From NCBI RefSeq assembly GCF_002871005.1, contig NZ_PHSN01000012.1, positions 62,001 through 126,000 of the forward strand: a stretch of 64,000 bases of DNA, given 5' to 3'. Origin of the DNA: Acidimangrovimonas sediminis (GTDB taxonomy: Bacteria > Pseudomonadota > Alphaproteobacteria > Rhodobacterales > Rhodobacteraceae). The notes below the pieces were generated by a model that saw nothing but the letters and a program-made list of their open reading frames with translations, was not told where the DNA came from and ran no database searches. Positions 1 to 7,175 of the stretch are shown piece by piece. Within the stretch, counting starts at the first letter, position 1, and each line of letters starts with the position of its first letter. A program made the translations under genes and the position numbers.

Positions 1-152
1 CCAACCACGTGAAGGAGGCGGCGCTGGCCGGCGCCGATGTCGCCACGATCCCGCCGGGGGTGATCAAGGGGCTGGCCAGCCACGTGCTGACCGACAAGGG
101 CCTCGACCAGTTCGCGAAGGACTGGGCGGCGACCGGGCAGTCGATCCTTTAA
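1..152 (+). CDS. Transaldolase / fructose-6-phosphate aldolase family, C-terminal end only
   Basis: Only the last 49 codons lie in the window, entering in frame from the left edge and ending at TAA (150-152). The tail reads [14 protein letters not shown], then [15 protein letters not shown] and GQSIL. This is the C-terminal pattern of the small (about 220-residue) TalC/Fsa-type transaldolases, where the GAD-x-x-T-P-P strand closes the TIM barrel and a terminal helix follows. The gene converges on eryD. The Ery pathway ends in D-erythrose-4-phosphate, a transaldolase substrate, so a functional link to the neighbouring erythritol genes is plausible but inferred. The active-site lysine lies outside the window, so transaldolase cannot be told from aldolase. 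Confidence 0.75.
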   Translation, partial: NHVKEAALAGADVATIPPGVIKGLASHVLTDKGLDQFAKDWAATGQSIL

Positions 153-157
153 CGCGC

Positions 158-232
158 GGGCCTGTACTGCTCGGGCCCATAACGGTCGGGCCCGTAACGC
201 TCGGGTCCGTAGCGATGCGGTCCTGTCGCGCG
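158..232. repeat. Five-copy imperfect 15-bp tandem repeat
   Basis: Between the converging transaldolase and eryD genes, units of 15 bp begin at 158, 173, 188, 203 and 218. Each starts GGG or CGG followed by YCC/CCT-TA-C-like sequence; the third unit is GGGCCCGTAACGCTC. Units two and three differ at few positions and the outer ones are more degenerate. Read on the minus strand in one frame, the array would encode a repeated Gly-Pro-(Glu/Asp)-Arg-Tyr pentapeptide, but no start codon or gene context supports translation. Confidence 0.7.
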
Positions 233-234
233 CC

Positions 235-1191
235 CTAGCCGGCGAGAAGCGCCCGCGCGGTGCTCTCGTCGGTGATCAGGCCCGACAGCCGACCCGACAG
301 CAGCACCGCGCGCAGCGGCTCCACCTTCTCGGCACCGCCGGCGAGGGCAACGATCCGGTCCTCGCCACCGTCCTCCAGCGACACGGAGAGGGTGCGCGAG
401 GTCAGCGGAGTCTCCAGGATCCGCCCCTCGCGGTCGAAGAAATGGCCCAGCATCTCGCCCACCCCGCCGGCGCGGGCGATGGCGTCGATCTCGGCCGGCT
501 CGATCATCCCCGAGGTGACCAGCTGGGTGTCGGGCTTCACCGTACCGATGCCCACGATCTTCAGCGGCGCGGCCTGCGCCAGCGCGAACACGTCGGCAAC
601 CCCGCGCTGCGACAGCAGGACCTCGCGGTCCTCGGTCGAGTTGGCGAAGAACGGCACCGGCATCACGTAGGCCTGCGCCCCGGTCTTTTCCGCCAGCAGG
701 TGCATCACGTCATGCGGGTTGGCGGCAAAGTTCCGCGTCAGCCCGCCAAGCAGCGAGACGAAGCGCAGCCCCTTGGTCGCCAGCCGCGGCATGGTGCGTA
801 CCGCCTCGGCCAGCGTGCGGCCGTGGCCTAGACCGATCGTAAGCTCCTCCCCGCCCTCCAGCCAGCGGCGCAGCCAGGCCGCCCCGGCAAGCCCGAGGGT
901 GCGCAAGGGAAGGCCCTCTTCCTCGAGGTCCGGCGCCACCTCGCAGGTGTCCAGCCCGAAGCGCGCGATCAGCGCCTGCTCCAGCTCGACGCATTCGACG
1001 ATGTCGCCCTCGATCGACACCTTGACCGCGCCCTCGGCCACCGCCCGCGCGATCAGCCGGTGCGCCTTGACCGAAGGCACGCCCAGACGTTCGGCCACCT
1101 CGGCCTGACGCAGCCCGCCGACGTAGTGCAGCCAGGCCGCCCGGATCGCCAGAGAGCGTTCGCTGTCGACGACGATGCGTTCCTTGGCCAT
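235..1191 (-). CDS. eryD: SorC/DeoR-type sugar-responsive regulator, EryD-like
   Basis: This 318-residue protein has the SorC-family layout. An N-terminal helix-turn-helix spans about residues 12-55 (LRQAEVAERLGVPSVKAHRL). A C-terminal sugar-phosphate-binding domain contains the loop IGLGHGRTLAEAV (about 118-130), an SLLGG strand and GIGTVKPDTQL. EryD represses the erythritol operon and is relieved by erythritol in Brucella and rhizobia. The length matches, and the gene is the promoter-distal member of eryA-eryB-eryC-ribH2-eryD on the same strand. The ATG is preceded by AGGAAGGAA. A 12-bp GC stem separates it from ribH2, so it may be expressed at a different level from the genes upstream. Family assignment is firm; the exact inducer is inferred from the neighbours. 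Confidence 0.85.
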   Translation of the reverse strand: MAKERIVVDSERSLAIRAAWLHYVGGLRQAEVAERLGVPSVKAHRLIARAVAEGAVKVSIEGDIVECVELEQALIARFGLDTCEVAPDLEEEGLPLRTLGLAGAAWLRRWLEGGEELTIGLGHGRTLAEAVRTMPRLATKGLRFVSLLGGLTRNFAANPHDVMHLLAEKTGAQAYVMPVPFFANSTEDREVLLSQRGVADVFALAQAAPLKIVGIGTVKPDTQLVTSGMIEPAEIDAIARAGGVGEMLGHFFDREGRILETPLTSRTLSVSLEDGGEDRIVALAGGAEKVEPLRAVLLSGRLSGLITDESTARALLAG

Positions 1192-1217
1192 CGCGGTTTC
1201 CTTCCTCGGGAGACACA

Positions 1218-1245
1218 GGGCCGCGCCCCGTCGGGGGCGCGGCCC
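1218..1245 (-). terminator. GC-rich hairpin between ribH2 and eryD
   Basis: Perfect 12-bp inverted repeat (GGGCCGCGCCCC / GGGGCGCGGCCC) with a GTCG loop, starting 9 bases past the ribH2 stop. No U-tract follows on the minus strand, so it is either a Rho-independent-like attenuator of poor quality or an mRNA-stabilising stem that uncouples eryD from the genes upstream. Confidence 0.5.
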
Positions 1246-1253
1246 ATCTGGTA

Positions 1254-1739
1254 TCAGCTCATCACCGAGCGCAGCTCGCGCAGCGGGGATTCGGCCAGCC
1301 GCGACTCCGTGTCCGCGACCATCAGAACGGCATCCGCGGCCTCGGCGCCCTTCTTGACGAAGTGCTCGCGGAAGAAGCCGACGTGTTCGGCCGTCGGCTG
1401 GAAGTGGTGCGGGGTCAGCGAGACGGAAAACACCGGCACGCCGGTATCCATCTGCGCCCGCATCAGCCCGTCGACCACGGCAGCGGCGACGAAGTCGTGG
1501 CGATAGATGCCGCCGTCGACGACAAGGGCGGCACAGACGATGCCGTCGTAGCGCCCGGTCTGCGCCAGCTTGCGCGCCAGCAGCGGCATCTCGAAGGCGC
1601 CGGGCACATCGTAGGCATCGGTTTCGGCGCGAGTACCGGCCTCGGTCAGCCGCGCCTCGAAGCCCACGAGGGCCTGGTCGACGATCTCGGCATGCCAGCG
1701 GGCCTTGATGAAGGCGATCTTGAGGGTCTTGTCAGTCAT
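1254..1739 (-). CDS. ribH2: Type-II 6,7-dimethyl-8-ribityllumazine synthase
   Basis: Lumazine synthase condenses 5-amino-6-ribitylamino-uracil with 3,4-dihydroxy-2-butanone-4-phosphate in riboflavin synthesis. This 161-residue protein closely resembles my memory of the Brucella/rhizobial decameric isoform RibH2. It has IAFIKARWHAEIVD at the N terminus (the Trp-His after FIxAR is a type-II hallmark), DVPGAFEMPLLA, VVDGGIYRHDFVA (catalytic His in YRHDF) and SLTPHHF. It is preceded by an FMN riboswitch and is embedded between eryC and eryD. The SD AAGGAA sits close to the ATG and could pair with the UUCC between it and the start, which fits translational control. Type-II enzymes are usually the weaker of two paralogues; the housekeeping ribH is not in this window. 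Confidence 0.9.
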   Translation of the reverse strand: MTDKTLKIAFIKARWHAEIVDQALVGFEARLTEAGTRAETDAYDVPGAFEMPLLARKLAQTGRYDGIVCAALVVDGGIYRHDFVAAAVVDGLMRAQMDTGVPVFSVSLTPHHFQPTAEHVGFFREHFVKKGAEAADAVLMVADTESRLAESPLRELRSVMS

Positions 1740-1810
1740 GGAACCATTCCTTGCAGCGTTTCAAATGGCCCCAAGGCGTTCCGGACGGGCACCCTGACGG
1801 GTCCGCGCAC

Positions 1811-1934
1811 CGGTTCTCTTCCATCCGGACTATCACCGTCGGCCCCGGAATTTCACCGGTGTCTGCTGACCCTGCCGTGGCAGGCGCTCGCGGGCTGTCA
1901 CCGCCGGTGGGGAATTGCACCCCGCCCTGAGAAC
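1811..1934 (-). ncRNA. FMN riboswitch (RFN element) upstream of ribH2
   Basis: Read 5'-3' on the minus strand from 1934, the conserved RFN landmarks appear in order. The P1 arm GTTCTCAGGGCGGGG is followed by AATTCCCCACCGGCGGT, then AGCCCGCGAGCGCC. A variable stem (TGCCACGGCA) follows, then GTCAGCAGA, CCGGTGAAATTCCGGGGCC and GACGGTGATAGTCCGGATGG. The element closes with GAGAACCG, whose GAGAAC pairs perfectly with the 5' GTTCTC. The expression platform lies in 1740-1810. It has no convincing U-tract, but a GGAAC segment could pair with GUUCC beside the ribH2 start, so sequestration of the ribosome-binding site is likelier than termination. FMN binding would lower ribH2 translation, and possibly eryD expression if the two share a transcript. 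Confidence 0.95.
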
Positions 1935-1995
1935 GTGAAAGAGGTGGCCGCAAACGGCGACGAAGGCAAGAGCAAAGACCGAGGTTCCCATCTGC

Positions 1996-2928
1996 CTATA
2001 TCCTCAGATCCTGTGCGCCGCTGTCGATATGCGGCGCCCAGAAGGCCACGCTTTCGGCGATATGCGGGATCACCTGCCGGTCGTTCGGCTCGCGTTCCTT
2101 GAACGACAGCTCAAGGCAGATCTCGTTGTCCACCGCGCCGCCCTCGGCAAGGGCCGCAAGCAGCGGCGCGGGCTGGATCGCGCCCTTGGCGTTGTAGTCT
2201 GCGGTGAAGGGGCGATGGCCCGACTTGTCCATCATGGATTGCTTGATGTGGATGATCGGGCTGACCTTGGGCACCGCGCGCGCCCAGGCGTAGGGGTCGG
2301 TGTCGTCGGGGTTGGGGGATGTCACGTCGCCATGGTCGATGTCGGCCATCATCCACATCGGCACCGCCATCTCGGCCGCGGTCAGCCGATCCTGGAGCGC
2401 GCTACATTCGGCGATCGTCTCGCCGAACTCGCGCCCCACGCTCATCGGCTCCCAGAAGACATAGTTCAGCCCCGCGGATTTCGCATGCTCCGCCACCTCG
2501 GCCCAGCAGTCGATGGCGATCCTCAGAAGGTCTTCGCGCCGGGCCGGGTCGTCGTAGTCGCGATAGGTGAAGATCGCGAATTGCGTGCCGACCGAGCTGC
2601 CGCCCAGATCGCCGATGATGTCGGCGAAGGTCTTGAACCAGTCAACGTAATAGCGCCGGACGTCGCGGTCCGGGTGACCGAAGTGGTTGAGCCTGCCGTA
2701 GGGCCCGGTCATCCCGCTGGTCACCCGCGCGCCGGTGCGTTGCAGGGCCACCCCCATCTCTCGCGTCAGGCGGCGGATCACCGGCGCGGGCCAGGACGGG
2801 TTGATGAACTCGTGCGTCAGCTGAATGTCGCGGATGCGGATATCGCGCGCGATCGCGTCGATCAGGTCATCGGGCTCCGCAAAGCGGTTCACCAGCGGAT
2901 TGGTGTTGAGCGAAAGCGTCAGCGCCAT
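1996..2928 (-). CDS. eryC: Sugar-phosphate isomerase/epimerase, EryC-like tetrulose-phosphate racemase
   Basis: A 310-residue xylose-isomerase-like TIM-barrel protein. Visible metal/active-site segments are VFWEPMSVGREFGET (Glu ligand), MMADIDHGDVTSP (Asp and His ligands), IIHIKQS and the C-terminal ICLELSFKERE (Glu). EryC of Brucella isomerises the tetrulose-4-phosphate produced by EryB, and length and order (eryA-eryB-eryC) match that locus. The ATG lies one base after the eryB stop, indicating tight coupling. The two further isomerases that complete the published route to D-erythrose-4-phosphate (EryH, EryI) are not seen here. Confidence 0.88.
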   Translation of the reverse strand: MALTLSLNTNPLVNRFAEPDDLIDAIARDIRIRDIQLTHEFINPSWPAPVIRRLTREMGVALQRTGARVTSGMTGPYGRLNHFGHPDRDVRRYYVDWFKTFADIIGDLGGSSVGTQFAIFTYRDYDDPARREDLLRIAIDCWAEVAEHAKSAGLNYVFWEPMSVGREFGETIAECSALQDRLTAAEMAVPMWMMADIDHGDVTSPNPDDTDPYAWARAVPKVSPIIHIKQSMMDKSGHRPFTADYNAKGAIQPAPLLAALAEGGAVDNEICLELSFKEREPNDRQVIPHIAESVAFWAPHIDSGAQDLRI

Positions 2929-2929
2929 C

Positions 2930-4441
2930 CTATGCCGCCTCCGCCAGCGTCTCGTCGAACCAGCGGGTGAAAGCGTCGCGCTCCGCCTCGGTCAGGTGCA
3001 GGTAATGCTTGGTCCGGCGCCACAGCACATCCGCCGCCGTCTGCGCCCATTCATGCGCCATAAGATACCGCGCCTCGGCCTCGTAAAGATCGCCGCCGAA
3101 ATGCCGACCCAACCCGTCGAGCGCGGTCGCCCCCGCCACCACCTGCCCGATCCGCGTGCCGTAAAGCCGCCCGTAATGGCGGCGCAGGCTGCGCGGCATC
3201 CAGGGATACTCCTGCTTCAGCGTGTTGCGGAACGTCTCGTAATCCGCGCCGGGCATGTCGCCGCCGGGCAGCGGCGCGTCGCCGGTCCAGTCCTTGCCCA
3301 TGGCGGGGAAGAACCGGTCAAGCTTGTGCATCCCGCGCTCGGCCAGTTCGCGGAAGGTGGTGATCTTGCCGCCGAAGATGTTCAGAAGCGGCGCGCCCCC
3401 GGTCTCGTCCACGTCGAACACGTAGTCGCGGGTCACGGCAGAGGGGTTGCCCTGCCCGTCATCGAACAGCGGCCGCACCCCGGAGAAGGTGGTCAGCACA
3501 TCCTCGCGCGTGAGCTTTTCCTTGAAATAGCGGTTCACGGCGTCGATCAGGTACTGCACCTCGGACGCATCGGCGGTCACGTCCTCGGCCCGGCCCTCAT
3601 AGGCGATGTCGGTGGTGCCGATCAGCGCCTTGTCCCGCTCATAGGGGTTGATGAAGATCACCCGCTTGTCGTGGTTCTGCACCAGATAGGCGTTCTCGCC
3701 CTTCCAGAACTTCGGCACGATGATGTGGCTGCCCTTCACGAGCCGCACGTTGCGCGACGAATTCGACCCCGCTACCCGCGTCACCACGTCGGTGACCCAC
3801 GGCCCGGCGGCGTTCACCAGCACCTTCGCCTCGAACTCCCGCACCTCGCCGGTCTGTGTGTTCTTCGTGGTCACCCGCCACACGCCGTCCTCGCGCCTGG
3901 CACCAGTACAGGGGGACCGCGTCAGCACGATCGCGCCGCGCTCCGCCGCGTCCACAGCGTTCAGGACGACAAGCCGTGCGTCATCCACCCAGCAGTCGGA
4001 ATATTCGAACCCCTTCGGATACTTGTCGAGGATCGCCGCCCCCTCGGGATCGCGGCGCAGGTCCAGCGTGCGCGTGCCGGGAAGCTTCTTGCGCCCGCCG
4101 AGGTGGTCGTAAAGGAACAGCCCCAGCCGCACCAGCCATGCGGGTCGGTCCTCGGGCGAATGCGGCAGGACAAAGCGCATCGGCCAGATGATGTGCGGCG
4201 CGTTGCGCATCAGCACCTCGCGCTCGATCAGCGCCTCGCGCACCAGCCGGAATTCGTAATATTCCAGATAGCGCAGGCCCCCGTGCACCAGCTTCCCCGA
4301 CCGCGACGATGTTCCCTCGGCCAGGTCGTCCTTTTCGCAAAGCACCACGCTGAGGCCGCGACCCGCGGCATCGCGCGCGATCCCCGCGCCGTTGATGCCG
4401 CCGCCGATGACGAAGAGGTCGACCTTGGTGAGTTCCGTCAT
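2930..4441 (-). CDS. eryB: FAD-dependent erythritol-phosphate / glycerol-3-phosphate dehydrogenase, EryB-like
   Basis: The 503-residue protein has the GlpD architecture. An N-terminal FAD dinucleotide fold (VIGGGINGAGIARDAAGRG, about residues 11-29) is followed by the flavin-contacting SSRSGKLVHGGLRYLE and a substrate-binding core with INPYERDKALIGTTD. The C-terminal FAD strand is NIFGGKITTFRELAE, followed by the helical GlpD C domain. In the erythritol pathway EryB oxidises L-erythritol-4-phosphate to a tetrulose phosphate at the membrane, passing electrons to quinone. The start at 4441 overlaps the eryA stop by ATGA. Without context it would be called glpD; the flanking eryA and eryC decide the assignment. 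Confidence 0.87.
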   Translation of the reverse strand: MTELTKVDLFVIGGGINGAGIARDAAGRGLSVVLCEKDDLAEGTSSRSGKLVHGGLRYLEYYEFRLVREALIEREVLMRNAPHIIWPMRFVLPHSPEDRPAWLVRLGLFLYDHLGGRKKLPGTRTLDLRRDPEGAAILDKYPKGFEYSDCWVDDARLVVLNAVDAAERGAIVLTRSPCTGARREDGVWRVTTKNTQTGEVREFEAKVLVNAAGPWVTDVVTRVAGSNSSRNVRLVKGSHIIVPKFWKGENAYLVQNHDKRVIFINPYERDKALIGTTDIAYEGRAEDVTADASEVQYLIDAVNRYFKEKLTREDVLTTFSGVRPLFDDGQGNPSAVTRDYVFDVDETGGAPLLNIFGGKITTFRELAERGMHKLDRFFPAMGKDWTGDAPLPGGDMPGADYETFRNTLKQEYPWMPRSLRRHYGRLYGTRIGQVVAGATALDGLGRHFGGDLYEAEARYLMAHEWAQTAADVLWRRTKHYLHLTEAERDAFTRWFDETLAEAA

Positions 4442-6012
4442 GATCTGTCTCCCTGAGCGGCGCGCCGGGCGGACATCCCGCCCCAGACAGGGGCGAGCGC
4501 CTCGCGCGCGGCGCGGTAAGAGGTAAAGAGGCCGTCGTAGACCGGCACGAGCGTCGGCTCCGGCGCCTCGGGCGGCCCCAGAAGCGGGGTGGTCCAGTCG
4601 GCGATGCAGGCCTCCATGTCCGGGTAGGCGCCGATCGCCACCGCCGCCATCATGGCGCAGCCGGCGGCGCCGGCCTCCTCGCGCGCGGACACCCGAACAG
4701 GGGTATCCAGCGCCGCCGCCAGCACGCCACGCAGCGCGGCGGAGCGCGCCGCACCTCCGGTCAGGCGCAGCTCCTCCGGCATCACGCCCATCGCGGCGTA
4801 GCAATCGCGCGCGGCCATCCCGAGCCCCTCGATCACGGCGCGGATCACGTCGGGGAAGCGGTGCCCCGCGCTCAGCCCGATCAGGCTGGCGCGCGCGGCG
4901 GCATCGACGAAGGGCCCGCGCTCGCCCGCGTCGGCGATATAGGGGTGATAGACCAGCGCCCCCGGGGTCGACCGCGCCATCCAGCCGTCGATCCTTTCCA
5001 CAAGGGCTGCGTGACTGGTAGCACAGCCCGCATCGGCCAGCAGATCGCCCGCAAGGTCGAGCGCCCAGTCGAGGTTCAGCGTGGCCGCCATGTTGGTCTG
5101 CACCTGGGTCACCAGGTCCGGCACCGGCAGGCAGATGACGTAACCGGTGCCCTCGGCGTTCAGATGCACCTTGTCAGAGGTCACGGCGCGCATGTGCACC
5201 CCGGTCGATCCCACGGTGGAACAGGCCGCGCCGGCGTCGCCGGTATGCACCCCGGCGCCAAGGGCGGTCATCACCATGTCGACGTAGCCGAGGCTGACCG
5301 GCGTACCTTCACGCAGGCCGGTCTCGGACGCCGCGCGCGCGGTCAGGGGATGCGTCTCGCGGCTGCCGTCAAGAATGGGGGGAAGAAGTCCGCGCCGTGC
5401 CGTCAGCCCCAGCGCCGCGATCACCGTGTCGCTGTAGCGCCGGGTTCGGAAATCGCCGAAGGTAAAGCTTGCCTCCGACGGATCGGTCGCCCGCACCCCG
5501 GTCAGGTTGAGATAGAGCCAGTCCTTGCAATGCAGCGCCACCTCGGCACGGTCCAGCATCTCGGGGCAATGCAGGTCCATATGTGCAAGCTGCGCGCCCT
5601 GCTGGCAGGTGTTGAGGCCGGTTCCCGTCGCCTCGAACCGCGCCCGCTCCTCCGCGCCGGCACCCAGCCGTGCGACCGTCGGCGCCGCCCGGGCGTCGAG
5701 CCACAGCCACGCGTCGCCCACGGGGGCGTTCCCCGCGCCCACCAGCCATGTGCCGTCGCCCTGCCCCGTCAGCGCCACCGCGGCGACGCGGCCGGCCAGG
5801 CCCGGCACCTTGTCGGCCAGCCCGCGCAGCGCCTGGGCGCAATCGGCCCAGGTCTGGGCCAGCGACTGGGTCGCCGCGCCGTCGGCGCGCTGCGCATAGA
5901 CATTGCGCACGGCGCTGGCCGCCACCTGCCGCCCGCCAAGATCGAAGGCCACCGCCTTGATCACGGACGTGCCGGCGTCGACACCGATGATCAGATCGCC
6001 CGCCTCAGCCAC
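4438..6012 (-). CDS. eryA: FGGY-family erythritol kinase, EryA-like
   Basis: A 524-residue FGGY kinase (two actin-like ATPase domains). The phosphate-1 loop IIGVDAGTSVIKAVAFDLGG is at the N terminus and the catalytic-region segment LTGQGDGTWL follows near residue 95. VGSTGVHMRAV and the C-terminal adenosine loop LRLTGGAARSAALRGVLA are also present. It should phosphorylate erythritol (or a similar C4/C5 polyol) on entry. I chose GTG at 6012, which places seven residues before the P-loop strand as in known EryA. TTG at 6033 is an alternative. A strong Shine-Dalgarno lies further upstream but belongs to an out-of-frame 21-codon reading frame that overlaps this start (separate entry). First gene of the leftward operon. 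Confidence 0.88.
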   Translation of the reverse strand: MAEAGDLIIGVDAGTSVIKAVAFDLGGRQVAASAVRNVYAQRADGAATQSLAQTWADCAQALRGLADKVPGLAGRVAAVALTGQGDGTWLVGAGNAPVGDAWLWLDARAAPTVARLGAGAEERARFEATGTGLNTCQQGAQLAHMDLHCPEMLDRAEVALHCKDWLYLNLTGVRATDPSEASFTFGDFRTRRYSDTVIAALGLTARRGLLPPILDGSRETHPLTARAASETGLREGTPVSLGYVDMVMTALGAGVHTGDAGAACSTVGSTGVHMRAVTSDKVHLNAEGTGYVICLPVPDLVTQVQTNMAATLNLDWALDLAGDLLADAGCATSHAALVERIDGWMARSTPGALVYHPYIADAGERGPFVDAAARASLIGLSAGHRFPDVIRAVIEGLGMAARDCYAAMGVMPEELRLTGGAARSAALRGVLAAALDTPVRVSAREEAGAAGCAMMAAVAIGAYPDMEACIADWTTPLLGPPEAPEPTLVPVYDGLFTSYRAAREALAPVWGGMSARRAAQGDRS

Positions 6013-6070
6013 GGGATCCCCCGCGTCCTGCAACGCCCGCCGACGGCCGAACCCTGCGGCCCTGTTTCAT
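6005..6070 (-). CDS. Possible 21-codon leader peptide overlapping the eryA start
   Basis: An ATG at 6070 is preceded by GGGAGGTGACC, whose GGAGGTGA is a full complement of the 16S rRNA 3' end and is stronger than any SD near the eryA starts. The frame encodes a short Arg/Gly-rich peptide beginning MKQGRRVRPS and ends with TGA at 6005-6007, a few bases inside the proposed eryA GTG start. Ribosomes finishing it would terminate on the eryA start, so translational coupling is plausible. Alternatives are chance, or a frameshift separating the true eryA start. Confidence 0.35.
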   Translation of the reverse strand: MKQGRRVRPSAGVAGRGGSRG

Positions 6071-6102
6071 GGTCACCTCCCTCGCCGAGACCACACCCCC
6101 TC

Positions 6103-6124
6103 CCGGGGTGCCACGGCACCCCGG
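6103..6124. promoter_or_regulatory. 22-bp perfect palindrome in the ery divergent region
   Basis: CCGGGGTGCC and GGCACCCCGG are exact inverted repeats around a central AC. It lies 33 bases upstream of the leader ATG on the eryA side. It could be an mRNA 5' stem or a protein site; its high GC content favours an RNA stem. Confidence 0.45.
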
Positions 6125-6482
6125 CCGTGCCAGGGTGCTGCATCTCTCGATCGCTGATTAGCACAGAAATCTGCGGGCGTATGTAATTTTTTGCAGACAG
6201 CGTAATTTATTTCATCTATGGTTTGAGCAAGCCAGATGCCGTTGCGACGGCGGGCTGCGTGGCGGTCGCGCAAGGAAATTGAGGAGTTTCCAGACCGGCA
6301 CGAGGGAGGAGGACGCGCGATTTCAATATCTTGCCTGCTGATTCCCCGTGTGACGCAGCTGCCGCCGACTCGCATGGCCGCCGCTCGTGAGGCCCGCCTG
6401 ACCTGTCGGGCGGCCCGCCGGGTGGCATGACGAGGAGATCGGCGGACCCCGCGTCCGCAACAGTGAAGGGAGCACGATCGCC
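6125..6482. promoter_or_regulatory. Divergent promoter region, eryA (-) / ABC operon (+)
   Basis: No gene is seen in this stretch. The only A+T-rich island is 6155-6230. It contains two direct copies of GTAATTT at 6183-6189 and 6202-6208, about two helical turns apart (19 bp), the first followed by a T-run. These are reasonable candidates for EryD binding and for both promoters. Further right the sequence is GC-rich, with the SD GAAGGGAG before the first rightward gene. Confidence 0.4.
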
Positions 6483-7175
6483 ATGAGCACGAGCCAGAGC
6501 GCCACGCCGGGCACCGCAGCCGGTGCCGGCAATCGCACCGGCCATCGCACGGGGCGGCGCATGGGCCGCGGCGTCGTCATCGGGGCCGTTGTCGTCGTCA
6601 TCGTCGCGGCGATCGCGCTCGACACCAAGGTGGTGCGCGTCGGCTCCAAGGAGGACACGCGGCAGGCGGCCTTCGATCCCGACAGCTTCGGCACGAAGGA
6701 ATTCCCGAAGATCCAGGCGCTGGCGGAAAAGAACGCCCCCGATGCGGCGACGCTGGCCAAGGCGCTGGCCTCGGACAAGGCCGCAGCGGTGAAGAAATAC
6801 GGCACGCAGGCCGGCGCCTTCCCAATCCTTCCGGTGAAGCTTTCGGGCACCGTGGGCAAGGGCACGTCGGGGATCTACGAGGTCACGGTGCCGGACATGC
6901 CCGACGGCGTGAAGATCCGGGTGCAGACCGGTCCCGCGATCAACGGCACCAGCCTGCGCGACTATCCCGGCACCATCGCGTTCGGCGATTTCAAGAACCA
7001 GATCCAGTACCAGAACGCGGGCGCGGGCATCAACCGCGCCATGTCGGCGGCCACTCTCAAGGGTCTCGATCGCAAGGATCTGCAGGGCAAGACGCTGAAC
7101 GTCACCGGCGTCTTCACCCTGATCAACCCGAAGAACTGGCTGGTGACCCCCGTCAAGCTGGAGGTCGCCAAGTGA
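6483..7175 (+). CDS. DUF2291 membrane-anchored periplasmic protein of the polyol ABC operon
   Basis: This 230-residue protein has a Ser/Thr/Gly/Arg-rich cytoplasmic N terminus. One transmembrane segment follows (about 30-47, VVIGAVVVVIVAAIALDTKVV), and then a periplasmic domain with GAFPILPVKLSGTVG, FGDFKNQIQYQNAG and VTGVFTLINPKNWLVTPV. It matches the DUF2291 family as I recall it, which recurrently sits directly upstream of sugar ABC transporter genes. Its biochemical role is unknown; an accessory role in substrate delivery or transporter assembly is a guess. Its last codon overlaps the GTG of the ATPase gene. There is no lipobox cysteine, so it is a signal-anchor protein rather than a lipoprotein. 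Confidence 0.75.
   Translation: MSTSQSATPGTAAGAGNRTGHRTGRRMGRGVVIGAVVVVIVAAIALDTKVVRVGSKEDTRQAAFDPDSFGTKEFPKIQALAEKNAPDAATLAKALASDKAAAVKKYGTQAGAFPILPVKLSGTVGKGTSGIYEVTVPDMPDGVKIRVQTGPAINGTSLRDYPGTIAFGDFKNQIQYQNAGAGINRAMSAATLKGLDRKDLQGKTLNVTGVFTLINPKNWLVTPVKLEVAK

Noticed and set aside
158-232. CRISPR array
   Set aside because: Repeats are 15 bp, contiguous and imperfect, with no spacers and no cas genes.
2930-4441. Housekeeping glycerol-3-phosphate dehydrogenase (glpD)
   Set aside because: Sequence class fits, but coupling to eryA and eryC and absence of glpF/glpK-type neighbours favour EryB.
4442-4804. N-terminal extension of eryB by about 120 codons
   Set aside because: The extension overlaps eryA in another frame and the GlpD fold begins at the ATG at 4441.
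6483-7175. Lipoprotein assignment for the DUF2291 protein
   Set aside because: No cysteine follows the hydrophobic segment, so no lipobox.
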